The translations under genes were made by a program, and so were the position numbers. Source: JAFALK01 sp036500605 (GTDB lineage Bacteria; Pseudomonadota; Gammaproteobacteria; Burkholderiales; Burkholderiaceae_C). Taken from it: DNA of 64,000 bases. Positions 18,956 to 27,628 of the stretch are shown piece by piece. The notes under the pieces are model-generated. The model searched no databases. It had not been told where the DNA came from and worked only from the letters and a program-made list of their open reading frames with translations. The stretch is from contig DASYBU010000004.1 in assembly GCA_036500605.1 (NCBI GenBank), positions 62,001 through 126,000 of the forward strand. Direction: 5' to 3'. Each line of letters opens with the position of its first letter. The first letter of the stretch is position 1.

Positions 18956-20436
18956 ACTGGCTTGTCCTGAGAGACCTTGAAATCGACAGCTTGCGGGCCT
19001 TGGTGGAGCGCCGCATGGGCCTGGTGTTCCACCCGCACCAGATGCAGACGCTGATCGAAGCGTCGCAGGAGACCTGCAAGCGCTTCGGCTATGCCGACAC
19101 GCACCGGCTGCACGACGCCCTGTCGCGGCTGCCCGACGGCTCGCCCGAATTCGACTACCTGATCGCGCGGATCACGGTGGGGGAGAGCTTCTTCTTCCGC
19201 GACGCGGTGCAGATGGATTTCCTGCGGCGCGAGTTTCTGCCCAGCGTGATCAGGCGCCGGCGCCGCTGCGGACACCGGCGGCTGCGCGTGTGGAGTGCGG
19301 CGGCGGCGGCAGGACAGGAGCTTTATTCCGTGGCCATGCTGCTGCGCGAACTTTTGCCCGATGTGGACGAGTGGAATCTGCATCTGCTGGGCACCGACAT
19401 CAATGCGCAGTCCTTGCAGAGTGCGGTGGAAGGCCACTACTCCGAATGGTCGATGCGGGCCGTGGAGCCGGCCCAGCGTGAAAGGCATTTCCTGCCCGAA
19501 CCGGGCCTGGCCGGTGGCGCCCGCGTGCGGCCCGAGTTGCAGCGCATGGCGCGCTTCTCGATCCTCAATCTGGCGGCTGATGGCTTCCCTTCGATGACGA
19601 CCAACGTCCACGGCTTCGACCTGATCCTGTGCCGCAATGTCTTCATCTATTTCGACCAGCAGCGCGTGCATTCAATCCTCTCGCGCATTGTCAAATGCCT
19701 GGCCCCGAACGGCGTGCTGATGCTGGGCGCCTCTGACATCGTGGCGGTCGACATCGAAGGGCTCGAGACGCTGCAGCGCGAAGGCATGTGCTACTACCGG
19801 CTGATCGATCGCACGGGCGCGACGGAGCCGATGCCGCTGGCCGATCTGCCGCTGCCGGCCCAGTCGCGCGCAGCCCAGGCGCGCGCGGCAGCGGCGCGCG
19901 CCGAGCTTGCCACGCCGCCGAGCCGGCCCAGTCTGTCCTCGCAGATTGCCAGCCTGGCGGAGAGCGCGCGCTGGCAGGAGCTGGCTTCGCTTGCTGAGCG
20001 CGCGGCGCTGCTGGGCTTGCGCGACGATGCACCGAGCTGCCGGCATATCGCCACGGCCTTCGGCAATCTTGGTCTCAACGAGCAGGCGCTCGACTGGTGC
20101 GGCCGCGCGCTGCAGCTCGATCCGATGTCGAGCCAGGCGCAGCACCTGCACGCGCTGCTTCATGTGGAGGCCGGCGACGACATGGCGGCGCTGGAGGCCT
20201 TCCGGCGCACGCTCTTCCTGGCGCCTGAATCGGTAGAGGCGCACCACCAGCTGGCGCTGTTGCAACTGCGCGTGGGCAATCGCGACAAGGGCTTGCGCAG
20301 CCTGCGCAATGCGCTGAGACTGGCCCAGCGGCTGGTGCTGGAAGCGCGCGGCGAGGCGCGCAGCAACGCGGCCCGCATGGTGGAAATCATCGAAAACGAA
20401 TTGGTGATCCATGACCAAGAAGAAAGCCGCGGCTGA
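18952..20436 (+). CDS. cheR: CheR-type methyltransferase with TPR tail (WspC-like)
   Basis: A 494-residue protein: the CheR N-terminal helical domain (1-75), a SAM-dependent methyltransferase domain (about 75-275) and a C-terminal TPR region (about 330-480, e.g. ALDWCGRALQLDPMSSQAQHLHALL). It should methylate glutamates of the receptor at 21073. The catalytic-domain motifs ITVGESFFFRD, LLGTDINAQSL and DLILCRNVFIYF are intact. The usual GEEPYS loop reads GQELYS (Q122), a departure at a residue near the cofactor in CheR structures. CheR-TPR is diagnostic of Wsp-type systems. The longer frame upstream lies inside cheW; the ATG at 18952 overlaps its stop. Confidence 0.93.
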   Translation: MNWLVLRDLEIDSLRALVERRMGLVFHPHQMQTLIEASQETCKRFGYADTHRLHDALSRLPDGSPEFDYLIARITVGESFFFRDAVQMDFLRREFLPSVIRRRRRCGHRRLRVWSAAAAAGQELYSVAMLLRELLPDVDEWNLHLLGTDINAQSLQSAVEGHYSEWSMRAVEPAQRERHFLPEPGLAGGARVRPELQRMARFSILNLAADGFPSMTTNVHGFDLILCRNVFIYFDQQRVHSILSRIVKCLAPNGVLMLGASDIVAVDIEGLETLQREGMCYYRLIDRTGATEPMPLADLPLPAQSRAAQARAAAARAELATPPSRPSLSSQIASLAESARWQELASLAERAALLGLRDDAPSCRHIATAFGNLGLNEQALDWCGRALQLDPMSSQAQHLHALLHVEAGDDMAALEAFRRTLFLAPESVEAHHQLALLQLRVGNRDKGLRSLRNALRLAQRLVLEARGEARSNAARMVEIIENELVIHDQEESRG

Positions 20437-20986
20437 GCCCGTTTCGTCCTCACCGTTGGCGGCCTTGATGGCCGACGAGGGCAGCGCCGCGCTGCTCAGA
20501 AAACGCGCGGATGAACTGGCCCGCTCCGGCTCGCCCGAGAACGTGCAGGCGCTGGAGCCCTTTGTGCATGTGAGGCTCGGGCGCAGCGAGGAATACGGCC
20601 TGCCGCACCGCCATGTCGATGAAGTGGTGGCGGTCACCAGCATCGCGCGCGTGCCTTGCGCGCCGCCGTCGATCGCGGGCGTGATCAACCGGCGGGGCCA
20701 GATGCTGCCGGTGGTCGATCTGCAGCACTTCTTCGGCATCGAATCGGACGTGGCGCGTGGTGCCAATGCCGGCGCCGCGATTGATATCGTGGTGATCAGC
20801 GCCGGCACGGTGAGCGTCGGCATCCGCGTCGATGAGCTGCTCGGTGTTTCGGAGTACCGGAGCGATGAACTGTCAAGCGTTCTGGCCTCTCAAGGTCCGC
20901 TCGATCGCAGCCATGTGGTGGGCCTGCTCAAGGGGCGGATCACGATCCTCCATATCGAGAGAATCCTCCATGACTTGTGTGCATGA
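20411..20986 (+). CDS. cheW: CheW-like coupling protein 2 (WspD-like)
   Basis: A 191-residue second CheW-domain protein. A charged head of about 50 residues is followed by the CheW fold: VHVRLGRSEEYGLPHRHVDEVV, then APPSIAGVINRRGQMLPVVDL, the hallmark segment. It overlaps the end of the CheR gene by 26 bases, implying coupled translation. Wsp operons carry two CheW proteins flanking CheR (WspB and WspD), and this order is kept here. Confidence 0.93.
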   Translation: MTKKKAAAEPVSSSPLAALMADEGSAALLRKRADELARSGSPENVQALEPFVHVRLGRSEEYGLPHRHVDEVVAVTSIARVPCAPPSIAGVINRRGQMLPVVDLQHFFGIESDVARGANAGAAIDIVVISAGTVSVGIRVDELLGVSEYRSDELSSVLASQGPLDRSHVVGLLKGRITILHIERILHDLCA

Positions 20987-21072
20987 TGGGTGTCCAATGG
21001 CGTCGCGGCTGTGCAGCCACGGCGGCCGAGCCCTGGTGACCAACAAGTAACGCCTTATTTTTAGGGGAAGCT

Positions 21073-22584
21073 ATGCTGAGCGAAGGCAGTGTGAATCGCA
21101 GTTTCACCTTGACCGCGGCCGAGCGTGAGGCGCGCCTGCGTTTCATCGGCTTCACTGACCAGGACGCGCGCATCCTGCGCGACATCGGCCCGCTGGTGGA
21201 GCCGCATGCCGACCGCATCGTCGATGCCTTCTACAACAACATCAGCGCCTACCCGCACCTGCTCGATGTGGTGAGCCGCGCGGGCTCCAGCGTCGAGCGG
21301 CTCAAGGCGAAGCAGCGCAGCTATCTGCTCGAGCTGTTTGCCGGCGACTACGGCGAGAGCTACTTCGACCGGCGCCTGGGCATCGGCATGGTGCACAACC
21401 GCATCGGCCTCGGGCCGCAGTGGTTCCTCGGCAGCTACGCCGGCTACTTGCGCCTGATCGTGCCGCTGATCATGAAGAAGCATCGCTTCAACCCTTCGCG
21501 GGCCGAACGCATGATTGATGCGCTCAACAAGATCATCAGCCTCGATTCGCAGCTCGTGATCGACACCTATGTGCACGGCGTCACCTCCGAGTTGAGCGGA
21601 GCCTTGCAGGACTACACGGCCTTTGTGGACCGCGTGGCCACGGGCAATCTGGGCGCGCGCGTGGACCTGCCCGACAACCAGGACCTCGCCAAGCTCGGCG
21701 TGCGGCTCAACGACATGACCAGCAGCCTGCGCGACATGGCGATGCGCACCGGCAAGGTCAGCCAGGGCCTGACCACCGTGGTGGGTGAGATGCTCGAGGT
21801 TGTCAATGTGCAATCGGCCGGTGCGAGCCAGCAGGCCGCGGCCATCAACGAGACGACCAGCACGCTTGAAGAGATCCGCGCCATCTCGCGCCAGACGCAG
21901 GAGAAGGCCGAGGCTCTGGGCGGCACCGCCGAGCGCACGCGTGCGCAGGGCGAGAAGGGTTCCGACATCGTGCAAAAGACCATCGCCAGCATGGAAGCCG
22001 TGCGCGCGCAGGTCAACGACATCGCCGACAAGATCCTCGCGCTGTCCGAGCAGATCCACCAGATCGGCGAGATCACCGGCACGGTCAACAGCCTCGCGCA
22101 GCAGCTCAAGATGCTCTCTCTCAACGCCGCCATCGAAGCCGCCAAGGCGGGCGAGGCCGGCAAGGGTTTCGCGGTCGTGGCGGCCGAGGTCAAGGAGCTG
22201 GCCGAACAGTCGCAGCAGGCGACCGTGCAGGTCAACGCCATCCTGCAAGACATCCAGCGCGCCACCGACAAGGCCGTGATGGTGACCGAGGAAGGCACCA
22301 AGGGCGTGGACCGCGGCACGCAGATGGTCCAGGAGGTCGGCGACGCCATGCAGCAGCTGACCGAGGCGATTCGCGAGGCGGCCGTGTCGAGCCAGCAGAT
22401 CGTGACAGCCGTGCGCCAGGAGGGCATCGGCATCGACCAGATCGCCACCGCGATGCGGGAGATCAACATGGCGACGCGGCAGACCGTCGAGTCGACCCAG
22501 CAGAGCAAGGAGCGCGCCGAGAAGCTGGGCGCGCTTTCGGCCGAGATGCGCGACAGCGTGCGGCTCTACCAGCTCGGCCAGTAA
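21073..22584 (+). CDS. Globin-coupled methyl-accepting chemotaxis protein (HemAT-like)
   Basis: A 503-residue soluble receptor with no transmembrane helix. Residues 10-175 form a protoglobin/globin-coupled sensor domain; the segment GIGMVHNRIGLGPQWFLGSY contains the expected proximal haem ligand, H108. A HAMP-like linker (about 180-230, VDRVATGNLGARVDLP) leads to the coiled-coil signalling domain, whose tip is SLNAAIEAAKAGEAGKGFAVVAAEV (split here: SLNAAIEAAKAGEAG near 350, then KGFAVVAAEVKELAEQS). There is no NWETF-type tether, which fits a CheR that carries its own TPR. It occupies the place of WspA, which is a membrane MCP in Pseudomonas. Inferred input: oxygen or another haem ligand. AGGGGAAGC precedes the ATG. 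Confidence 0.94.
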   Translation: MLSEGSVNRSFTLTAAEREARLRFIGFTDQDARILRDIGPLVEPHADRIVDAFYNNISAYPHLLDVVSRAGSSVERLKAKQRSYLLELFAGDYGESYFDRRLGIGMVHNRIGLGPQWFLGSYAGYLRLIVPLIMKKHRFNPSRAERMIDALNKIISLDSQLVIDTYVHGVTSELSGALQDYTAFVDRVATGNLGARVDLPDNQDLAKLGVRLNDMTSSLRDMAMRTGKVSQGLTTVVGEMLEVVNVQSAGASQQAAAINETTSTLEEIRAISRQTQEKAEALGGTAERTRAQGEKGSDIVQKTIASMEAVRAQVNDIADKILALSEQIHQIGEITGTVNSLAQQLKMLSLNAAIEAAKAGEAGKGFAVVAAEVKELAEQSQQATVQVNAILQDIQRATDKAVMVTEEGTKGVDRGTQMVQEVGDAMQQLTEAIREAAVSSQQIVTAVRQEGIGIDQIATAMREINMATRQTVESTQQSKERAEKLGALSAEMRDSVRLYQLGQ

Positions 22585-22605
22585 CGCCGGGTTCAGGCGC
22601 ACACC

Positions 22606-24858
22606 ATGAGCCTCGATCCTCGGTTCGTCAGTCTCCTGATGGAGACCTTCAAGGCGGAACTGAACGATCAGCTTCAGCAGATGACCGATGGCCTGCTGTC
22701 GATGGAACGCGACCTGCCGACGACCGGGCTGCAGCCCGAGGTGCTCGACGCGGTCTTCCGCAGCGCTCACAACATCAAGGGCTCGGCGCGCGTGGTCGAG
22801 GCCACGGCGGTGGCCGATCTGGCGCACCAGCTCGAATCGATCTTCATGGAGATGCGCGCTGGGCGGCTCAAGGCCGAGCCGGCGCTGATCGACCTGAGTC
22901 TGGCCGCCTGCGATGCCTTGCGCGACAACGCGCAGGCGCTGGCCCAGGGCGAGCCGGCGCCCGACAACGCAGCGCTGCTGACGCGGCTGCGGACGGCGAT
23001 CGAGAGTCGGGGCGATGCTGTGCTGCATGTAGCGCCGCACGTAGCGCCGCAAGTTGTCGCGCGCGCTGCGAACGTGCCCGCACGCAACAGCGGTGGCAAC
23101 AGCGCCGACGCCCTGCTGTCCGCCGAACTGATCAAGGTCTCGCCGGCCAAGCTCCAGCGCGTTTCGGGCCTGGCCGAGGATCTGCAGATGGCCAAGATCG
23201 CGATCGGCGAACACTTCGAGGCCATGCAGATGATCAGCCAGCGGATTGGCAAGCTGGAGACCCGGCTGCGCGTCGCGCGCTCCTCGCTGCGTGCCGATCC
23301 GCGGCATGAGCGCCTGCAGCTGGAAGAAGGCCGCAAGGCGCTTGACGAGGGCCTGCCCGAGCTCTCCGATCTGCGCCGTGCCGCGGCCGGCCTGACCAAG
23401 GCCTTGCGCGGCACGCTGACCCGCGCCAGCCAGGTCACCACCGCGATCCAGGGCGATATCCGCATGATGCAGCTGGTGCCCGTGGCGCATGCGGTGCGGC
23501 CGCTGGTGCGCATGGTGCGCGACCTCGGCCGCGAGCTGGGCAAGTCTGTCGAGCTGAGCCTGAGCGGCGATCAGATCGAGGTCGACCGCGCGGTGCTCGA
23601 CGGCCTGCGCGATCCGCTCACGCACCTGCTGCGCAATGCGATCGACCACGGCATCGAGACGCCCGAAGAACGCCGCCTCTCCGGCAAGCCCGAGCAGGGC
23701 ACGCTGTCAGTCGAAGTCAGCAGTTCGGGCGGCCAGATCCATTTGAGGATCAGCGACGACGGTCGCGGCATCGATCCCGAAGTGATCGCGGAGGTGGCGC
23801 TCAAGAAGCAGCTCGTGCAGGCCGAGGAGCTCGATCGCATGAGCGCGCAAGAGCGGCTGATGCTGATCTTCCGGCCCGGCTTTTCAAGCAAGGAAATCAT
23901 CACTGATCTGTCGGGCCGCGGTGTGGGCCTGGATGTGGTGGTGGCCAATCTGCGCAAGCTGAAAGGCTCGGTGAAAGTGCAGACGCAGGTGGGGCAGGGC
24001 ACGCAGTTCGTGCTTGAGCTGCCGCTCACGCTGGCGATGGAGCGCGGCCTGCATGTGCGCGCCGGCGGTGAAAACCTGCTGGTGCCCAGCATCTCGGTGG
24101 ACCGCATCGCCGAGATCCGGCGCAGCGATGTGCTCGAAGTGGCGGCCAGCCAGGCCTTGCTGTTCGACGGCAAGCCGGTGGCGCTGCGTGATCTGGCGGG
24201 CACCTTGAGCCTGTCGGTGCGCGCCCGCAAGCGCGAGGAAAAAATGCCGATCGTGTTGCTGGCGCGAGGCTGGTCGCGCGTGGCCTTCATGGTCGACGAG
24301 GTGGTGGGCGAGCGCGAGATCGTCGTCAAGCGACTGCCGCCGCCCCTGCAGGCCGTGCCCAATATCAGCGGCGCCACGCTGACCGGCAATGGCGAGATCA
24401 TGATGGTGCTGAACGTCGACGAGTTGATCGACAACGCGCACCACCTGAACGGCCGCTCGCTGGCTGATGCTGACACGGCTTTGCTGCAGGAGCGCCGGCC
24501 GCACATCCTGGTGGTCGATGATTCCATCACCACCCGCACGCTCGAAAAGAACATGCTGGAGTCCCAGGGCTTTCGCGTCACGGTGGGTACTGATGGGCAG
24601 GCCGGCTGGGAGTTGCTGCAGCGTGACAACTACGCGCTCGTCATCACGGATGTGGAAATGCCGCGACTGAATGGCTTTGAGCTCACGGAGAGAATCCGCC
24701 AGAGCGGGCGCTATCCCCACTTGCCTGTCATCATCGTGACCTCGCTGGCCAAGGAAGCGGACAAGCGTCGCGGTGTCGAGGCCGGCGCCGATGCCTACCT
24801 GGTCAAGAGCGACTTCGAGTCGCGGGCGCTGCTGGACATCGTCCGGCAGCTGATCTGA
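22606..24858 (+). CDS. cheA: CheA-type hybrid histidine kinase with receiver (WspE-like)
   Basis: A 750-residue cytoplasmic kinase. The Hpt domain is at 1-120 with phospho-acceptor H55 in SAHNIKGSARVVEA. A dimerisation/linker region contains a helical segment (about 160-290). The HATPase domain has its N-box HLLRNAIDHG near 340 and G-boxes DDGRGIDP near 383 and GRGVGLDVV near 440. A CheW-like regulatory domain (about 475-610) follows, then a C-terminal receiver from 631 with acceptor D682 (VITDVEMP) and Lys in AYLVKSD. It should phosphorylate the CheB and REC-GGDEF proteins encoded next. This architecture is the WspE type, not that of flagellar CheA, which lacks a receiver. Confidence 0.95.
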   Translation: MSLDPRFVSLLMETFKAELNDQLQQMTDGLLSMERDLPTTGLQPEVLDAVFRSAHNIKGSARVVEATAVADLAHQLESIFMEMRAGRLKAEPALIDLSLAACDALRDNAQALAQGEPAPDNAALLTRLRTAIESRGDAVLHVAPHVAPQVVARAANVPARNSGGNSADALLSAELIKVSPAKLQRVSGLAEDLQMAKIAIGEHFEAMQMISQRIGKLETRLRVARSSLRADPRHERLQLEEGRKALDEGLPELSDLRRAAAGLTKALRGTLTRASQVTTAIQGDIRMMQLVPVAHAVRPLVRMVRDLGRELGKSVELSLSGDQIEVDRAVLDGLRDPLTHLLRNAIDHGIETPEERRLSGKPEQGTLSVEVSSSGGQIHLRISDDGRGIDPEVIAEVALKKQLVQAEELDRMSAQERLMLIFRPGFSSKEIITDLSGRGVGLDVVVANLRKLKGSVKVQTQVGQGTQFVLELPLTLAMERGLHVRAGGENLLVPSISVDRIAEIRRSDVLEVAASQALLFDGKPVALRDLAGTLSLSVRARKREEKMPIVLLARGWSRVAFMVDEVVGEREIVVKRLPPPLQAVPNISGATLTGNGEIMMVLNVDELIDNAHHLNGRSLADADTALLQERRPHILVVDDSITTRTLEKNMLESQGFRVTVGTDGQAGWELLQRDNYALVITDVEMPRLNGFELTERIRQSGRYPHLPVIIVTSLAKEADKRRGVEAGADAYLVKSDFESRALLDIVRQLI

Positions 24859-24888
24859 AACCCAGCTGTACTTACTCCTGAACGCGCC

Positions 24889-26067
24889 ATGATCCGAGTC
24901 CTTGTCGTCGAAGATGCACAGCCGGTTGCCCTGCTGTTGCAGGCGATACTGGATCGTCAGCCTGATCTGCGCGTGGTCGGCATCGCCAGCGACGGCGCCG
25001 AGGCCCTGCGCCTGACCCGCGAGCTGCGCCCGGACGTGATCACGATGGACGTGAACATGCCCAATGTGGATGGCCTGGAGGCCATGCGCCGCATCATGGA
25101 AGAAATGCCAACGCCGATCGTGGTCGTCAGCACGGAGGCGAATGACCCGATGGGGAACGTCACGTTCCGCGCGCTCGACCTGGGCGCCGTGGCGGTGTTT
25201 GGCGGGCCGCCGGTGCCCGGCAATCCGCGCATGGAGGCGCAGGCGAAAGAGCTGGCCGAGCTGCTGAGGGCGATGGCCGGCGCGAAGCTGGTGCGCCGCC
25301 GTCCGCGGCCCGACGCTCCGCCAGCGCTGGCCGAGCCCGTGGCGGCGCCTGCGGTTCCTGCGCCGCCCGAATTCCCCCGACTGCTGGCGATTGCCGCCTC
25401 GACCGGCGGCCCGCAGGCGCTGGCCACCTTGCTGACCGAGCTGCCGGCCAATTTCCCGCTGCCCGTGGTGGTGGTGCAGCACATCTCGCCGGGCTTCATC
25501 AACGGCATGGTCGACTGGCTCAACGACGTGATTCCGCTGCGCGCCCGACTGGCACGCGACGGCGAAACGCTCAAGCCCGGCGGCGTGCTGTTCGCGCCCG
25601 ATGGCCAGCATCTGCTGGTCGAGCAGTTCGGTGCACGCCTCGTGCTGAAGCTGGCGCAAAGTGAGCCGGTGGCGCGGCATCGGCCTTCGGCCACACCGCT
25701 GTTTGCCTCGATCGCGCAGTCCTGCGGCGCGCGCGCGATCGGCGTGGTGCTGACCGGCATGGGCGCCGATGGTGCGCCGGGTCTGGTCGAGCTGCACAAG
25801 GCCGGCGCGCTGACGCTGGCGCAGGAGCCGCGCAGCTGTGTCATCGGCAGCATGCCGCAGGCTGCGATCAACGCCAATGCCGTGACGGAAGTGGTGCCAC
25901 TCGCACAAATGGCCCAGCGCATCCGTCTGGGCGCCATCACGCCGGTCACACTCGGGGTACAAACAGGTCTTGCCGATACGACGCTGCCGCCACCGGGCGG
26001 GCTCGACAACGGATCGAAGCAGTACGGAACCGGGCTCAAACTGGTAGGCAATGGAGGGGAAAAATGA
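24889..26067 (+). CDS. cheB: CheB-type protein-glutamate methylesterase (WspF-like)
   Basis: A 392-residue receiver plus CheB methylesterase. Receiver residues 1-125 with acceptor D54 (TMDVNMPNVDG); the switch Lys expected in a KP motif is replaced (AVAVFGGPP). The esterase domain (about 160-350) has the complete triad: S171 (AASTGGPQ), H198 (VVVQHISPG) and D294 (GMGADGAPG). It removes receptor methyl groups and, in Wsp systems, damps kinase output. A 40-residue tail follows. Its stop overlaps the next start (ATGA). Confidence 0.94.
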   Translation: MIRVLVVEDAQPVALLLQAILDRQPDLRVVGIASDGAEALRLTRELRPDVITMDVNMPNVDGLEAMRRIMEEMPTPIVVVSTEANDPMGNVTFRALDLGAVAVFGGPPVPGNPRMEAQAKELAELLRAMAGAKLVRRRPRPDAPPALAEPVAAPAVPAPPEFPRLLAIAASTGGPQALATLLTELPANFPLPVVVVQHISPGFINGMVDWLNDVIPLRARLARDGETLKPGGVLFAPDGQHLLVEQFGARLVLKLAQSEPVARHRPSATPLFASIAQSCGARAIGVVLTGMGADGAPGLVELHKAGALTLAQEPRSCVIGSMPQAAINANAVTEVVPLAQMAQRIRLGAITPVTLGVQTGLADTTLPPPGGLDNGSKQYGTGLKLVGNGGEK

Positions 26068-27341
26068 ACGCCTTGATCATCGAAGACTCGCCGGTCTTCA
26101 GGCAGATGGTCCAGCACACGCTGGAGGAGCTGGGTTTCCAGACTGAATGCGCCGAACTGGCCGCAGAAGGTATGGCTGCACTCGAACAGCGCCGCTTTGA
26201 CCTGCTGATCCTGGATCTGCACCTGCCCGACCAGAGCGGCCTGGAAATCGCTCGCCGCATCCGTGCCCAGGCCGCGCACCGCCTGCTGCCGATCCTGATG
26301 CTCACCTCCGACGACAGCAAGCTGCTGATGCAGCGCGCGCTCGATGCGGGCGTCACCGAACTGTTCCGCAAGACCAAGATCGCCGAACTCCACGACTCGC
26401 TGCGCGAGTACATCGCCCGCATGCAAAGGCAGCTCAAGGGCCGCGTCATGCTGATCGAAGACAGCCCCACCACGAGCGAGCTGCTGGCCTACATGCTGAA
26501 CCGCATGAACCTCGAGGTTGATCGTTTCGAGACGGGCGAGGCGGCGCTGGAAGCCATCACCAAGTCCAACTACGACCTGATCGTCAGCGACATCGTGCTG
26601 GCCGGCCAGATGACCGGCCTTGGTGTGACGCGAGCGATCCGCTCGATGGAGGGCGAGGTTTCGCGCACACCGATCCTCGGCCTCTCGGCGCTCGAAGACG
26701 CGGCGCGCAAGATCGAGATGCTCAAGATGGGCGCGAACGACTACGTCTCCAAGCCCGTCGTCGAAGAAGAATTCGTTGCCCGCGTGGGCAACCTGATCAG
26801 CAGCAAGCAGCTTTTTGACCAGGTCCAGCAGCAGCGCCGCGAACTGCGCGAACGCTCGATCCGCGACGCGCTGACCGGCCTCTACAACCGCCATTACCTG
26901 TCCGAAGTTTCGAGCCAGCTTTTCGCGCATGCCGACCGCCAGCAAAGGCCGCTCAGCGTGATGATGGTCGACCTCGACCACTTCAAGAAGATCAACGACA
27001 CCTACGGTCACGACGTGGGCGATAAGGTGCTCGCCAGCGTGGGTCAACTGCTGGCACAGGATTGCCGTCAAGGCGATGTGGCGGCGCGCTTCGGCGGCGA
27101 AGAATTCGTGATCCTGCTGCCCGACTGCACGCAAGCCGCCGCAACGCAACGTGCCGAACGCCTGCTCGCCGATCTGCGCGCCCTGAAGCCCGCCGACATC
27201 ACGGTCACCGCCAGCATCGGCATCAGCGCCCAGGGCAGCTCACAGATCATGGGCTTTGACCAGCTGTTCAAGATGGCGGATGAAGCCGTGTACGAAGCCA
27301 AGCAAAGCGGCCGCAACAAGGTTGTGACCCGAGAACCCTGA
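26064..27341 (+). CDS. REC-REC-GGDEF diguanylate cyclase (WspR-like)
   Basis: A 425-residue response regulator and last gene of the chemosensory operon. Receiver 1 (1-120) has an acceptor Asp in LLILDLHLPDQSG and Lys in ELFRKTK. Receiver 2 (about 128-250) has the acceptor in LIVSDIVLAGQ and Lys in DYVSKPV. The GGDEF domain (about 265-425) has the active-site motif GGEEF at 344-348 and a product-inhibition I-site RQGD at 335-338, exactly five residues upstream. It should make c-di-GMP when phosphorylated by the hybrid CheA. Pseudomonas WspR has only one receiver, so the second one is an addition that also occurs in PleD-like proteins. Start overlaps the cheB stop. Confidence 0.94.
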   Translation: MNALIIEDSPVFRQMVQHTLEELGFQTECAELAAEGMAALEQRRFDLLILDLHLPDQSGLEIARRIRAQAAHRLLPILMLTSDDSKLLMQRALDAGVTELFRKTKIAELHDSLREYIARMQRQLKGRVMLIEDSPTTSELLAYMLNRMNLEVDRFETGEAALEAITKSNYDLIVSDIVLAGQMTGLGVTRAIRSMEGEVSRTPILGLSALEDAARKIEMLKMGANDYVSKPVVEEEFVARVGNLISSKQLFDQVQQQRRELRERSIRDALTGLYNRHYLSEVSSQLFAHADRQQRPLSVMMVDLDHFKKINDTYGHDVGDKVLASVGQLLAQDCRQGDVAARFGGEEFVILLPDCTQAAATQRAERLLADLRALKPADITVTASIGISAQGSSQIMGFDQLFKMADEAVYEAKQSGRNKVVTREP

Positions 27342-27351
27342 GCCGTGCAGC

Positions 27352-27372
27352 AAGAAGCCACTCCGGCTTCTT
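27352..27372 (+). terminator. Probable terminator of the chemosensory operon
   Basis: AAGAAGCC, 5-base loop ACTCC, GGCTTCTT: a perfect 8-bp stem 10 bases after the GGDEF stop. There is no long T-run, so strength is uncertain. Confidence 0.6.
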
Positions 27373-27449
27373 CCACCCGCGAGTTTTTCGGCGAGCGCGT
27401 GCGCGGACGCCCGATTTCTCAACAAACCTCGGTGCGCAGCCAGCATGTT

Positions 27450-27499
27450 CCGGCCCGTATCCGCCGACATCAGCGGGTTCGGAGGTGGATACGGGCCGG
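27450..27499. repeat. Palindromic element A: variable arms, conserved 24-nt core
   Basis: Perfect 13-bp inverted arms (CCGGCCCGTATCC and GGATACGGGCCGG) enclose a 24-base core beginning GCCGACATCAGCGG and ending GTTCGGAGGT. The same core, reversed and with one base changed, lies inside element B at 27579, while the arms differ completely. The region 27342-27775 holds no convincing gene. Confidence 0.85.
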
Positions 27500-27578
27500 G
27501 ACGTGCTGGCGGTATGGCGTGCAGGTCGTGGCAAAAGAAATCATCCTGCGACGAGCCGGCGATTGAAGCCGGAGCGTC

Positions 27579-27628
27579 CCTGCCCCTAACGACCTCCGAA
27601 CCCGCTTATGTCGGCCGTTAGGGGCAGG
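27579..27628. repeat. Palindromic element B: same core, different arms, opposite orientation
   Basis: Perfect 13-bp inverted arms (CCTGCCCCTAACG and CGTTAGGGGCAGG) enclose a 24-base core that is the reverse complement of the core of element A except for one base (ATAAG for ATCAG). Total length, arm length and loop length are identical to element A. Confidence 0.85.

Noticed and set aside
21061..25962. Long minus-strand frames opposite the MCP, CheA and CheB genes
   Set aside because: They mirror the codon bias of the real genes, have no motifs and no ribosome sites.
18401..27341. Ordinary flagellar chemotaxis operon
   Set aside because: No CheY, CheZ, motor or flagellar genes; hybrid CheA, CheR-TPR and the GGDEF output fit a Wsp-type pathway.
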